From assembly GCA_948474755.1 (NCBI GenBank), contig CAOLHI010001303.1:310001-374000 (forward strand): a stretch of DNA of 64,000 nucleotides. The letters run 5' to 3'. The position numbers and the translations under genes were made by a program. Of this stretch, positions 10,812 through 22,725 are shown piece after piece. Position 1 is the stretch's first letter, and each line of letters starts with the position of its first letter. This stretch comes from Ctenosaura bakeri (taxonomy: Eukaryota > Chordata > Lepidosauria > Squamata > Iguanidae). Under the pieces are notes generated by a model, which saw only the letters and a list, made by a program, of their open reading frames with translations, made no database searches and was not told the DNA's origin.

Positions 10812-12660
10812 TTTATTTCTATCCCGCCTCTCCCAATGGATCGAGGCGGCATTACAAAAATATATAAAAACATTAAAACATTAAAACGCACCCTATCCTC
10901 CCCACCCTCCAACCCTTCTATCCCCCTAAAACATATTAATTAATTAAAACAAATTAAAAACAAGATTAACACAGAAGACAATGATGAGAGGCGGTGGAAC
11001 ACTAATCTGGGAAGGCCTGTCGGAAGAGAACGGTCTTGACTGCTTTTTAAAGCAGTCAAGACTGGTAATGTGCCGGGTCTCCTCCGGCAGGCCATTCCAT
11101 AACTTGGGAGCGACAGAAGAAAAGGTCCTCTGGGTAACCGCGGCCAACCTAGTTCTGATTGGCTGCAGTAAATTCCTCCCAGAGGACCTTAGTGTGCGGG
11201 GCGGATTGTATGGGAGAAGGCGATCCCGCAGGTAGGCTGGCCCCAAGCCATGAAGGGCTTTAAAGGTAAGAACCAACACCTTGTACTGTGCCCGGAAACG
11301 AATAGGCAGCCAGTGTAAAGACTTCAGAATTGGTGTTATGTGGTCACTTTTAGATGTTCCGGTGAACAACCTGGCTGCCATATTCTGAATTAATTGAAGT
11401 TTCCGGACTAAGCACATGGGTAGCCCTATGTAGAGCGCATTACAGAAGTCAAGCCGTGAAGTTACCAGCGCATGTACCACTGTTTTTAGGTGTTCCAAGT
11501 CCAGGAAGGGGCGCAGCTGGCGTATCAGCTGAAGCTGATAGCAGGCACTCCTGGCTGCCGCATCAATTTGAGCTGTCATCTGAAGTGGCGAGTCCAGGAG
11601 CACCCCCAAGCTGCGGACACAGTCTTTCAGGGGAAGTGTGACCCCGTCTAGAACTGGTTGACAAACCTCTATACCTGGGCTGGGGCCCCTAACAGCAAGT
11701 ACCTCCGTCTTATCTGGATTCAGCTTCAGTCTGTTTTTCCTCATCCAGTCCATTACTGCTTCTAGGCATTCATTTAGAGGTGAGATGCCATCCTTAGTTG
11801 ATGCTGTTATCCGAGGCATGGAGAGATATATCTGGGTGTCATCAGCATACTGATAGCACCTTGCTCCATGCCTCCTGATGATCTCTCCCAGCGGTTTCAT
11901 GTAGATGTTAAATAGCATTGGGGACAGGACGGCGCCCTGAGGGACGCCAGATTTAAGCTCCTTTTTCGAGGAGCAGCTGTCCCCAAGCATCACCATCTGG
12001 TATCTACCCGAGAGATAGGACCGGAACCACTTAAGTGCAGTGCCTCCGATCCCCAGCCCTCTCAGGCGTTCCAGAAGGATACCGTGGTCTATGGTATCGA
12101 AAGCCGCTGAGAGGTCCAGGAGTACCAGCAGGGTCACACTTCCCCTGTCGATACCTAGGCGTAGATCATCCACTAAGGCGACCATGGCAGTCTCAACTCC
12201 ATATCCTGCCCTGAAGCCAGTTTGAAATGGATCTAGATAATCTGTTTCATCCAAGACAGCTTGGAGCTGAAGGGCAACAGCCCTCTCGATCACCTTGCTT
12301 AAAAATGGAAGATGGGAGACTGGTCTGTAATTATTCATATCCAGGGGATCTAGGGAGGGCTTTTTTAGAAGCGGTCGTATAATCGCTTCTTTTAAACAAG
12401 CTGGAAAATTGCCCTCCCTGAAGGATGCATTAATAATATGTCTTAAGTACGTCTTAATTGCAACTCCTCCCTGGACGACCAGCCATGAAGGGCAGGGATC
12501 AAGAGGGCAAGTTGTCCAATAAGCCTCTTGTAAAGAACTGCAACTTTTATTTGCTTCAGGCACATGCAATTTGTGTGCATGTTCGGATGTTATTACTGTT
12601 TGCTTGGATGTGGCTACAAGATGTTTTAAAATGGAATGTACATTTGAATCAATAGCATTT
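10775..12660 (-). mobile_element. L2-clade LINE, 5'-truncated, with open reverse-transcriptase frame
   Basis: One uninterrupted minus-strand frame from about 12650 to the stop at 10944 encodes the RT part of a CR1/L2-group LINE protein. Visible motifs, in order: NNYRPVSHLPFLSKVIERAV, LLDLSAAFDTIDHGILLERL, SGVPQGAVLSPMLFNIYM, then CYQYADDTQIYL with the catalytic Y-A-D-D, and a C-terminal NALYIGLP and LHWLPIRFRAQYKV. The endonuclease part is absent, so it is a truncated insertion. About 165 bases of 3' UTR follow, ending CGCCTCGATCCATTGGGAGA, GGCGGGATAG and (ATT)n. The open frame of about 565 codons suggests a young copy. The element is on the CNTN3 strand but about 12 kb past its likely end. 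Confidence 0.88.
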
Positions 12661-12689
12661 TGACGTTTGTAGTTATAAAAAATGTGGGC

Positions 12690-12812
12690 AATGGGCAATG
12701 TTTGACCATCCAGTTGTTTGATTGCAGCTCCCATCATCCTTCCCAACTGGCTATGTTGTCTTGGCTGACGGGAATTGCAGTCCAACAATTGTTGATGTCC
12801 AACACATTTTGC
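12690..12812. repeat. Short palindromic repeat with the GTTGTAGTCC-type arms, copy 1
   Basis: GATTGCAGCTCCCATCATCC and GGGAATTGCAGTCCAACAAT form an imperfect inverted pair. The same kind of sequence occurs near 22598, 27846, 52225 and 57267. It probably comes from a non-autonomous DNA transposon. It supplies the N-terminal part of the long frame that overlaps the L2 copy. Confidence 0.5.
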
Positions 12813-12899
12813 CCACCCCACTTTAAGGAAATGGAAATCTTGAGACTCATACTGAGTGTACATTTTTGTCCACACTGTGAAAAGATTTAGGCTTAAATG

Positions 12900-14206
12900 T
12901 GCCGTAGAATTAAAGAAACATAGGCCAAGACCTCACATCTGAGTTACATACTGTTAATCTCCATATCTTCACACTGATGGTTACATAACTCTTGTGTCAA
13001 ATGTTGGAGATGAATCGAATGCACACCCAAATACAATATACCTGAGTGTGTGCGTGCAATGGCATTGTGATTCCAGGTTTGCTTCCATAACCAAATTTGA
13101 CAAAAATGTCAAACTGCTTTTGTAGGGGAACTTATGCATGCATAAGACACCAACCAGATTTTGGTCTTAGTTTATGAGCTAGAGGCAATTTATTCACTGA
13201 AATATCTGCATTCTAAATGCCTGTATTTATTTTGTTTTTCAGTGCTGAGGACTATTTGTGGAAAATAATGTTGGGAGATTCTTTATCCTCTGGTCTGGTT
13301 TTTTTTTTTCAGGCTCATTTTATTTACCCAGTATTTCATACTTATTTATATCAGTCTGAAAGCTGTCAGATTAAGGCATTCTTTCATGCAGAGCCGCTAG
13401 TTTTACTGCCTGTTGTTAAGACATTGCATATAGATGCAGTCAGGAGCTGCCCACTTCTGTCTTCTGCTAGTTACTGACCAATTTAAAGGAGAAAAATGTA
13501 GATTTCTGTTTCTAAGACAGAAGTAAAATGGCATGAGATTAATATTCAGGAATGGTGAGGTACATGGTAAAGTCTTCCAACACTAGATGCATACTTAAAG
13601 TGTAAAGCTGCATGTTCTAGTGGGAATTCCAATTTTACGCTGGAAAATTGAAATAATCTGATTCTATGGTCTGCTTTCACAGAACCTCTTTCTTTAGGCC
13701 ATTGGTCTTGTTAAATTTTCAGGTTACTGTCATTTCCCTACACAATTTCTTCCTACCATTTCTACTAAGGAGAACTGCTGTAATGATACTTTCTCTAGGC
13801 TACACACAGAATTCCTAGTAGAGTTGTACATTAACTGTAAGAGCCCATCACACAGAGCTTGTGTGATTTGTCTCAGGTCCTGAATCTGAACTAAGATTCT
13901 GAAATATGAGGATTTGTGTCCTCTAGTGACTAATACTGGAACTAGTTTTAAAAAAAGTTATGAAGAGAAAAGAACTTAAGTAGTCTGGGATTTTTTTTAA
14001 AAAAAAATCGAGATTCATAAATGAGGAACTAACTTCAATTAAACTGTCTGTCTCATATTAAGTTCTACATAAGAGAGCATGTACCAACATATGAACTAAC
14101 AGAAAGGCAAACAAGACTGGAATGATGAGATTAAAGAGGGGAGGCACTGAAGGACAACATTAACTGAATTAAAATAAATATTTTTTTTTCTTAAAAGCTG
14201 GCTTAA
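12900..14206. other. Intergenic DNA with no gene recognised
   Basis: AT-rich. A T run at 13301-13310 and A/T runs at 13990-14007 are the only low-complexity features. The 86-codon frame at 13217-13477 has no recognisable domain. Confidence 0.45.
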
Positions 14207-14214
14207 AAATCCTG

Positions 14215-14435
14215 AAAGCACAAGATCCTGTCTGATCTTGGAAACTAAGCAGGGTCAGCTCTGATTAGTACTTGGATGGGACACTGCCAACTAATACCAG
14301 ATATTAGTAGGCTATATTTCAGAGGAAGGAACTGGCAAAACCACCTCTGAATGTTCCTTGCCTAAGAAAACCCTATGAAATTCATGGGGTCACTATAAGT
14401 CAGCAGGGGACTTGAATGCACATACACACAAATAC
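14215..14435 (+). repeat. 5S-rRNA-derived SINE
   Basis: The head follows 5S rRNA (CTGTCTGATCTTGGAAACTA, AGCAGGGTC, TTAGTACTTGGATGGGA), including the internal A-box and C-box regions of the Pol III promoter. The body is TTTCAGAGGAAGGAACTGGC. The tail is TTCATGGGGTCACTATAAGT then CAGCAGGGGACTTGAATGCA, which is Bov-B-like. Confidence 0.88.
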
Positions 14436-16254
14436 AACTATTCAACATAATGAGCAAACATGCAGGGAGATGCACATCAACACATAAGAAAATACCATGG
14501 AAACTAAGAAGACAAAAGAACAACAAAGAGCAAAATTGTTCATGGCTGTAAAAAACTCTAAAGATTGATTCAAAATATTTCAGAAGAAAGGAAACAATTT
14601 TAAAACCGTAAACAAACAGAACTTGAAGCCACTCCACCCACAACTCAAGACAGAAACATTTGCTGTTTGTCAAATAACTTGGCAACAGAGGAAGGAAGCT
14701 AAAAGTAATTTTATTTTATCTGGATTACAATCCTTTCCTCAAACGGCCACGATTAGAGTGCCCTAGTTGAAAACATGCCCTCGAATTTAAAAGTGGACCT
14801 GATAGTACTTAATCTTAACTGCTAGTATCAAATGGATAAAAAAAGTGGGGGAAGGAGGCATGTCTTCAAAACTATTCCCCAAAGATGAAAATTGAATGCG
14901 CTACATGGTATGACTATAGTGATCCTGAGATGTTCCATTTTCTGTGGAATGTTCTGTATTTGAGGGCTTGAGGTCCAGTCTGGTGGTGTAGTGAGTAGAG
15001 GGCAAAATGAGGGCACTGTACCTACAATAAAAATTCTGCTTCCTATGAACTTTCTCTTCCATCTCAAAATTTCCAGCATTGTAGTAAACTTAAAAGTTCA
15101 GTTGATAATTTAGAAATACAGTTTAGACATCCAAGGGAAAGAGGCTGGCAAAGTTACTAAGGGAATATGAGCACAGCAGTTAGAAGAGTTTGCTCTTCAA
15201 CATCTCTGTCTTTGCAATTCTAGAAATTTGGGAGCAAAACAAAGTTTCATTTGCTATAGCACAATTCTTTTTGTGGAGGGGCGATGCCTTCATTTTGCTC
15301 TCCCCATAGACGATGCTCCAAATCCTTTATTCCTTGACTTGTTGAGAGCAGGTCCTTACTATGCTCCCTACATACCAGCTCCCAAGCATCTGGTAACCAA
15401 TTAAATGGTCTTACATACTGAATGCTGATGGTCAGCCTGCTGGAATTATGGCTGGCATGGCACCACTCTTCTTCTTCCTCTACTCTTCTTCCTTTCTTCC
15501 TTCTTCCAGTGAAGCAGAGCTGCTTCAAATTGTACCTCATGTGCTACTTGCTCAGCCACCTGTAGAACTGTAAGTAGTAAGCGTGGGTGCCAACCACAAT
15601 CTGGCACAACAGACTGATCCCTCTCTGAGGCTATTTTGCCACATACTAAATACTCTGAGTTTGGTCTGCTGTCAGAAGCCGACTTTTGGAAAGAGCAGAT
15701 GCCAGCCATGCTCGCAACACACCAACCTCAGAGCATTTAGCTTGCAACAAAAGGGCTTCAAGGTGGTCCATCTGTGGCCCCCATTTCCATGTCCCTCCAG
15801 CTGCATGTATGTCTGTATGTATTGGTCACAGGACTTTCAAAATGTCAGCTGGGTTAATTTTGTATTGTGCATTATGCTCTTCAACATCTCCTGCTGCTTT
15901 AATCACTCTTTCATCATGTTATTATTGCTTCTTTTAAAAAAAAAAAAATCTACAGTTTTATTTGTTTTCTGATTGCTACACATTCCTGCAAGCTTATGAT
16001 GATTGTGCAGGGTATAGTTTTTTAAACAAGAAAGCAAACCATAACATAATATATAAGTCACCAAGAAATATAGTTCTAGTTTCTCTCTTTGTATGTTAAT
16101 GTTGTTTCTACGGTTCTTAAGGTACAAATGCCAGCTTGACTAAAATCAAGCTTTATCAGACTTTATAATGATCACAAACGTTTGATTTCTAATTGTAAGT
16201 TCTATATTGTTAGATATAGAGTGTCTCATTAAATGTGCTCGTCATAATGAACAT
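14436..16254. other. Intergenic DNA with no gene recognised
   Basis: Short frames on both strands (for example 15247-15709) show no domain or splice support. An A run lies at 15936-15947. Confidence 0.45.
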
Positions 16255-17115
16255 GTGCAACAACAACAACAACAACTACAACAATAACAACAATTTATTT
16301 ATTGCCTCTTGCCTCTTCCCCAGCCCTGGGACTAGAGCTAGCTTAACAGAAGTTAACACAGATACATTATAAGTTCACATCATACAAACTTTAAAATGTA
16401 ATTGAGCTATCAATTGAATTTAGAAGTCATTTAAAAGCATACCTATTTTAAAAACCAAGAAATATAGAAAGTATAGCACATTACTAAAGCCTATCACATT
16501 ATTAACGTTCCTTTCATCATGAGCAATCAACCTCCAACAAGCTGCTGAAACAAACAAGTCTTCACTTGCTTGAGGAAAGACAGCAAGGACAGTACCAGTG
16601 TGGCTTGTCTAGGAAAGGAGTCCTGGAGCTTGGGAAAAACTACTGAGATGCCTCTGTTCTTTGTTCGCACCAGATGTTCCTGAAAGGGGTATGAGGCAGA
16701 GTGACAGGCCTCCTCTGAAGGTCTCAAAACACAGACAGGTTCATTTGGGAGAAAGTATCCTTCAGATAACCTGGACCTGTGCCACATAGGGCTTTAGAGA
16801 TCATAACCAGCACTTTGAATTGGGCTCAGAAGAGGACCAGCAGCCACTGGAGCTGTTGCAACAAGGGAGTTGTATGCTTCCTGTAGCCAGTCCCACTTAG
16901 CAATTTAGCTATTGCTCTTTGGACCAACTGAAGTTTCCAAACACTTTTCAAAAGTAGTGCTATGTGAAGTGCGTTACAGTAATCCAAAAGGGAGGTAACT
17001 AAGGCATGTGTCACTGTAGCCACATCAGACGTCTCTAAGAATGGGTGCAGCTGCTGTGTTTGAAGCAACCGCTTGCAAATACAACTGCTATCCCTTAAGG
17101 CTCTAAAAAGGAATA
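16255..17115 (-). repeat. L2-clade LINE remnant, 3' part
   Basis: The minus-strand frame at 16826-17119 still reads THALVTSLLDYCNALHIALL and KLQLVQRAIAKLLSGTG. These parallel HALVTSRLDFCNALYIGLP and KLQLIQNMAARLFTGTS of the intact L2 at 10775. The 3' end is a (CAA)n-rich tail at 16258-16293. Confidence 0.8.
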
Positions 17116-17389
17116 ACATGCACCACAGTTTTCATGTTTGAAATACCTGGTTTGCAAAGAGAATGAAAATACATATTTTCCATATTCTGCAAGCTTTATT
17201 TCCAGGGCAAAGAAAAGTCACCCAAATTAAATGATTATCTTGCCTACTGTGGATGTAGAAATCCTGAGTGAATAGCAAAGTTAGTAAATTGTCATTAAAC
17301 CAGAGTTCCTTCTTCTGGATGTTGTTGGGTTAGTGTTTGAAAGCAAGCTAGAATCTCTCCAAATGCACATTTATAGAATGGCAGATACA

Positions 17390-18064
17390 TGGCTCAGCAG
17401 TATTACAAGGAACTGTGAATAGGACCTTGGGAATACTGCTAATCATAAGTTAAACATGAGCTAGCTGTGTGATGTTGCATCACGGAAGGTGAATGCTGTC
17501 TTAGCCTGCACTAATAGAAGTATAGTTTCCAAGTCAAGGGAAGAAACAGTTCAACTAGTCAGGCCTTCTCTGATGAACTGCATTCATTTCTGGGCACCTC
17601 ATTTTAAGATGATATAGACAATTTGAAGCAGATTTAGAGAAGGGCAACAAGGATGGTAAGAGGTATGGGGAATGAAACATATGAGGAAAGGCTGAAAGAG
17701 CTGGGCATGGTCAGCTTGGGGAAGAAAAGGCTGAGGAGTGATATGATTTCCCTCTTTAAACACCTCAAAGTTTTTCACAGAGTAGGGGGGCGGCAGGCCT
17801 GTTCTTTGCTACCCTAGAAGATAGGGACAGATCTAACGGTTTGAAGTTACAGGAGAGCAGATTTCTATTGAACATTAGAAGGAACTTCTTAAGTGGTTCA
17901 AGCAGTCAAACCAATTGCCTAGAGAGGTGGTGGGGTATCCTTTTGGGGACATCTTCAAAAAGAGCCTATATAGCTATTTACTGGGTATGCTTTAGTTGAA
18001 GATTGAGCAGGGGATTGAACTTAATGGCCCATGACGCCCCTTCCAACTCTATGACTCTGTGACT
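17390..18064 (+). repeat. CR1 LINE remnant, 3' part
   Basis: Old copy aligned by CATCACGG, AATAGAAGTATAGTTTCCAA, GAAAGGCTGAAAGAGCTGGG and the end CCTTCCAACTCTATGACTCT. It has many indels and no open frame. Confidence 0.8.
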
Positions 18065-18485
18065 AAGGACTTTTCCACATGATGACAGTGTCCCGGCATG
18101 GAGACATGAGAGGAGCGAGACCACAATGACACTCCTGCATCATGTTGTTGCAGTCCTGCCCTTCTTCTGTAGCCAGCAGGCATGATCACAGGCTATATAA
18201 TTGACAGAGAAACTCTATCAATAACCCCTGACCACACAACCCTTCTGTTGCAGCCAGCCATGCAGAAAGGCCGAAAGTGCGATCTATGTGCTTCCTCCCC
18301 TACTGCAGCATGGGAAGAAGACCAACCACAGTCAGGAAGGACAGAACATGTGCCTTTCACCCCCTTCTGCAGGCAGCCGGTCATGTGCAGAGAGGCACTC
18401 TGCGGACATACTCCCATCCCAGCAGAGGCACTGCTGGGATTGTGATGGGACAACATGGGAGACCAGCATCATATGAAAAAGGTCT
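18065..18485. mobile_element. GC-rich DNA-transposon-like element, copy 1
   Basis: Begins GACTTTTCCACATGATGACA. It shares blocks CTCCTGCATCATGTTGTTGC, GCAGGCATG and AGCAGAGGCACTGCTGGGAT with elements at 25111, 34349 and 59738, and ends AAAAAGGTCTTTG. The open frames inside (18182-18456) are not conserved between copies. Confidence 0.5.
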
Positions 18486-19808
18486 TTGTGTGCTTAAGCT
18501 TGACCACAGCTTCAGAGATGATATTTTGTAAAGATGGAAATGTTATGTTGATTGAGACCTCTGTGATCTTCTATAATCTCTTCAGCTGTAAGTGTAGATC
18601 TGAGCCTTGGTGTGGAAAAAAACAGAAACTTCAGCTTAAGGTGTTATTGTATTCAGTAAGCTGCTCTGCTCGTTCCATCCAGAAAATGGAGTCTAGGCTG
18701 TGGTTAGATTTCAAATCGTGCTAATGGATGTTGGATTCGCACCTCATTCTATTTCAGGCTCTTGGATCAGCATCACAGTGCTCATGTAGGGGCCATGTAA
18801 TCACATTTGGTTTATAATTGGCTCCTTTAATGGACTAAATACTGGGCTTGGTAGCAACTGGCAGCAAATGAAGGATGTGCTGTTTCTTAGTAATGTTGCC
18901 AGTGACTCCCATTTCATTTTGTAACAAGGTAGAAAAGCCAAGAGCGGATTTTGTCTCCTTCATATTGGCTGAAGACTGTGGCTCTGGGTTGTTTTGCTTG
19001 CACACGTTTTCCAGCGATTGAAATCAAACACAAGCAGGAAAAAGGATCCCAGTATTCAAAGGAAACTGTGTATAAGTGCAGGGCAATGAAAATGAGGGAA
19101 TGGGGAAGAAGCTTGTTTTACTTCTCTTTCAAATTGCTGAAAATCATAAGTTTTACATTCAGAATATTACAATGGGTCATTTGTTAGAAATGATGTCGAA
19201 AGAAATTGGAGAACTCATTCTTCATACTACAAATGAACAGTTCAAGCTCCAGGGTTCAGAAAAGGAATAATACTCTCAAAAGATGAGAAATCTCCACTGG
19301 ATCCTGTTCTCCCCAGTAATGAAAGGTACTCTATATTGTTCACATGTAAAAGAATTTAAGCCTTAGGTATAGCATTATCCTGATAACCTTTCTTCCACAC
19401 TTCACACTGTCAAATTCCTTGGTATGATAGTTTTAGTTTTGCTCTGGTATTAAAAGTAAGAAGTCAATTTTAAGTCAATTTTATCAGGTATGTGCAATAA
19501 GACAAAATGGTTTTTCCAAAAAAAAAAAATCTATCTACCTTCAGGGATCTTTGCTCACAGAAAATGTCTACTGCTACAGAGTTTCTATATGCTACAGAAT
19601 ATTCTGTGTCATGTTCTAGTTTGTATAACTTAGGCCATGCACCAATCTGGCCAGGTGCGTCACACCTCACCTGGTACTCCACATGATCTGAATACTCAAA
19701 GTAGACTGCATTGTGCATATATACAATGCCATAAAAAGATAAATGACATGAATGATTTTTAAATCAGGAACACCAATGTAATCTCAGTGAAAAATATAAC
19801 TCTAACAT
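18486..19808. other. Intergenic DNA; one unexplained open frame
   Basis: Mostly unremarkable. The minus-strand frame at 19530-19718 (NAVYFEYSDHVEYQVRCDAP and following) has a less random look than its neighbours, but it has no domain I can name and it runs into an A/T homopolymer at 19519-19529. Confidence 0.3.
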
Positions 19809-20385
19809 AAATGGTGTCTAGATCGAAGGAGGTACTGGTACCACTCTACTCTGCTTTGGTTAGACCCCATCTTTAATACTGTGTCCAGTTCTGGACACCC
19901 CAATTCAAGAGGGATATTGACAAGCTGGAGCAAGTCCAGAGGAGGGCGACCAAAATGGTGAGAGGCCTGGAAACCATGCCCTATGGGGATAGACTTAGAG
20001 AGCTGGGGATGTTTAGTTTGCAGAAGAGAAGGTTAAGAGGGGACATGATAGCCATGTTTAAATATTTGAAGGGATGCCATGTAGTAGAAGGAGAGGGCTT
20101 GTTTTCTGCTGCTCCAGAGACTAGGACAAGGAGCAATGGATTCAAGCTGCAGGAAAGGAGATTCCACCTGAACCTCAGGAAGAACTTCCTGACAGTCAGG
20201 GCTGTCCGGCAGTGGAATATGCTGCCTCAGAGTGTAGTGGGGTCTCCTTCCTTGGAGGTTTTTAAGCAGAGGCTTGATGGTCATCTGTCGGGAGTGCTTT
20301 GAGGGTGTTCCTGCATGGCAGGAAGTTGGACTGGATGGCCCCTGTGGTCTCTTCCAACTCTACATTTCTATGATTCTATGATTCT
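19809..20385 (+). mobile_element. CR1 LINE, 3' fragment
   Basis: 5'-truncated copy with a 115-codon open remnant of the CR1 protein C terminus ([20 protein letters not shown], then [20 protein letters not shown]). It ends in ATTCTATGATTCTATGATTCT. It is closely related to the copies at 32883, 51009 and 60705. Confidence 0.92.
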
Positions 20386-22379
20386 AAATGTGTTTTATGG
20401 TTCAGTTTTATGGTTCCAGGGGCTATAGAGCAGACTGGATGTCCTCTCTCAAGTTGGAGAGAGCCCGGAATAAAGGACAGGAGAGCAGACTCATGAACTT
20501 CTGAAGTCTTTGCTTCTCTTCTGTTGGAGCAATGATATTTGTTCCTAGGCACGCTGGAAGAACTTCTAGATGTGCAGAATCTAAAGTCCCTGGATGCTCT
20601 TCTATTACACATAGAAATCAGATTTCCTGAACCCAAACCAACCGGATTTTGAACTTCCAGGTGTGGAAGTACTCTGAGACACAAGTTAAGATTGTTGCAC
20701 TAACAGTACTAGCATATGGTCCAAGAAGGAGAGGGTACCTCTTTGTGCTGTATAGCTGTCCACCAGCTTCCCACTGGTGGAGCCTATTAAGCCTATTTGG
20801 TGAGATAAAGATTCCTAGGGAAAATATTTTACAGCCCAGATGCAACTGCAAAAAAAGACCCCTTACCTGTCACTATGCACTTCTTGCTGCTTGACTCCAT
20901 ATCTGAATTCACCCAGGGTTATGTTTCAGAAGGGGGTACCTTAGATATCTCCACTCTAAGACATTTAGAGCCTTAGCATAAAACCTAGCAACACAGTTGT
21001 GCTTAGTAGCAGAACAATAGTCAGTGTAAAGGGTTTTCTCTTCCTCCCCAAGATGGGCAAGGTATATTCTACCTCATGTTTGGCAGTAGGAGTGGTAGCA
21101 AGCTGCAGCTCAGGGCTTGTTTGCAGGCATGATCAGCTCACTGAGGCAACTTGAATTAGCTCCCAAGTAATTCCACATTTCTCTGGAACTCAGTTCAAAA
21201 ACCAGTAGTTTAATACCAAGATTTGAGCTTTGGGAGGACACAGCTCTTTACAATAAAGATCCAGTTGGTGATCTACACTAGTATAATCCTTGGTGACACC
21301 AGTGTACTTTTTAAAGCATGCTGAGGGAGATATCCTATAACTTCTTATCTGATACGTTCACATCAAGGACGTAGAGGCAGCTGAATGGCTTCTAGGCTCC
21401 ACTCCCTCTGGCCACTGAGTAGCTGTACGAATACACCCAGACACCATCCTGTGTTTTTTCACACCAAGAGAGAAAGAACAACCTTAGACTAAAGGTCAAC
21501 TGTATTATTTCCTTCCCTGAGTGTGAAATGTCACTTGAACAGCATCTGGCCATTATCTCCTAGCTATTTAGTGGCTGGGGGAAGAGCTGTATTTAGTGGC
21601 TATCTGGGTGTCCTAGCATACCTGTGAAAGGAAAAGCTGCTGTTGCCCTCAGGATCAGAGACAGGGGTACCCTGATGGAGATTTAGGGCTCATCCAGACT
21701 GGCAACTCATGCCAATTCAATCAGCTACTCTCGATGTCACTGTGGGTTGCTTCCCCATCAATACATTCTTTTTTTTTTTTTAAATAGTCTCTTCTTTCTT
21801 ATTATTGTGCTGAATTAGATCACCTGATCCCCAACACACACACACACACACACACACTCAGAAAGAGAGTCTTCTGGAACTTTTAACTGAACAGGGAATC
21901 TTTAGGATCTCTTTCCTTTGCCACCTTTTCCTCTTTATACTGTCTTTCTCTGCCCACAGCAGTTTTGTGACACAAAGGAGAGACAGAGACAGCCTCTCTC
22001 TCCACCTGCTCTTCCATTCTCCACCACCCATGCAGGTGTGTATCGATGTGTGCACGCTGCGGATCCCACTTTAAACAAGCAGAAGAGGAGTAAAGGGCAT
22101 GTAGAGGAAAAGACTGACAGACAAGAAAGTATCATTAAAAAACAACAACAACCCCTGCTTGTAAGAACAAAAAGATTTAGGAAAAGAAAGGGGAAAAGCC
22201 TGAAACATCTTGGAATTGCTAGTGGTGTCTGGATCTTGGAAACAGAAGCAGTCAAACCATTGATTTTTTTAAAATATATTTGTCCAGTATGGATGAACTA
22301 TTACACTCAACACTCTTGACCCATATCTGTACTGTTACTCTGAAATAGCTTTGAGTCTTTCACAAGATAATACGACAAA
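20386..22379. other. Intergenic DNA immediately downstream of CNTN3
   Basis: Holds a (CA)n tract at 21834-21857 and a T run at 21770-21782. The open frames at 21858-22319 overlap each other on both strands and carry no domain. No gene seen. Confidence 0.45.
21834..21857 (+). repeat. (CA)n microsatellite
   Basis: About 12 CA units, perfect. Confidence 0.95.
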
Positions 22380-22399
22380 CTTTTCAATCTTATAAATAT

Positions 22400-22405
22400 T
22401 TTATT
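22400..22405 (-). promoter_or_regulatory. Candidate polyadenylation signal AATAAA
   Basis: The minus strand reads AATAAAATATTTATAAG and is followed within 30-45 bases by GT-rich sequence (GTTTGTCG, CTTGTG). It is the only AATAAA or ATTAAA I found on this strand between the CNTN3 stop and this point, so cleavage near 22375-22390 is expected. Confidence 0.5.
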
Positions 22406-22597
22406 AGAATAAAAAAAATACATACAGTTAACCATAGGATATACACACACAGCTAGAAGTTGAAGGAAAACTTGATAAACTTTTCAATATGAAACAAAAT
22501 ACTCTGTACACATCTCATGGAGATATTAGAAATTCAAATTTAAATGCAGCAAGATGATCATGAAAATGGCAGTACAAGAAGAAGATGTTGAACAGAT

Positions 22598-22725
22598 CTG
22601 CCCAACCTTGTGCCTTTGGGATGTTTCAGACTACAAAACCCCAGTATTCCTGACCACTGGGGACACTGCATGGTGCTGATGGGTCTTCAGCTCCCAAACA
22701 TCTGGAAGGCATGAGGTTAGGAAAT
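22598..22725. repeat. Palindromic repeat of the GTTGTAGTCC type, copy 2, in the probable 3' UTR
   Basis: Diverged inverted arms: TTTCAGACTACAAAACCCCA and TCTTCAGCTCCCAAACATCT. If the 3' UTR call is right, this is transcribed with CNTN3. Confidence 0.4.

Noticed and set aside
10944..12875. A single 643-residue protein including the N-terminal stretch before about 12650
   Set aside because: The N-terminal part is translated palindromic repeat (12690-12812) and unrelated flank. Only the downstream part is LINE protein, so it is a chance in-frame fusion of a truncated insertion with flanking DNA.
21918..22319. 133-codon plus-strand frame just past CNTN3
   Set aside because: Basic and Gln-rich with no domain, mirrored by a minus-strand frame over the same bases, and no promoter or splice evidence.
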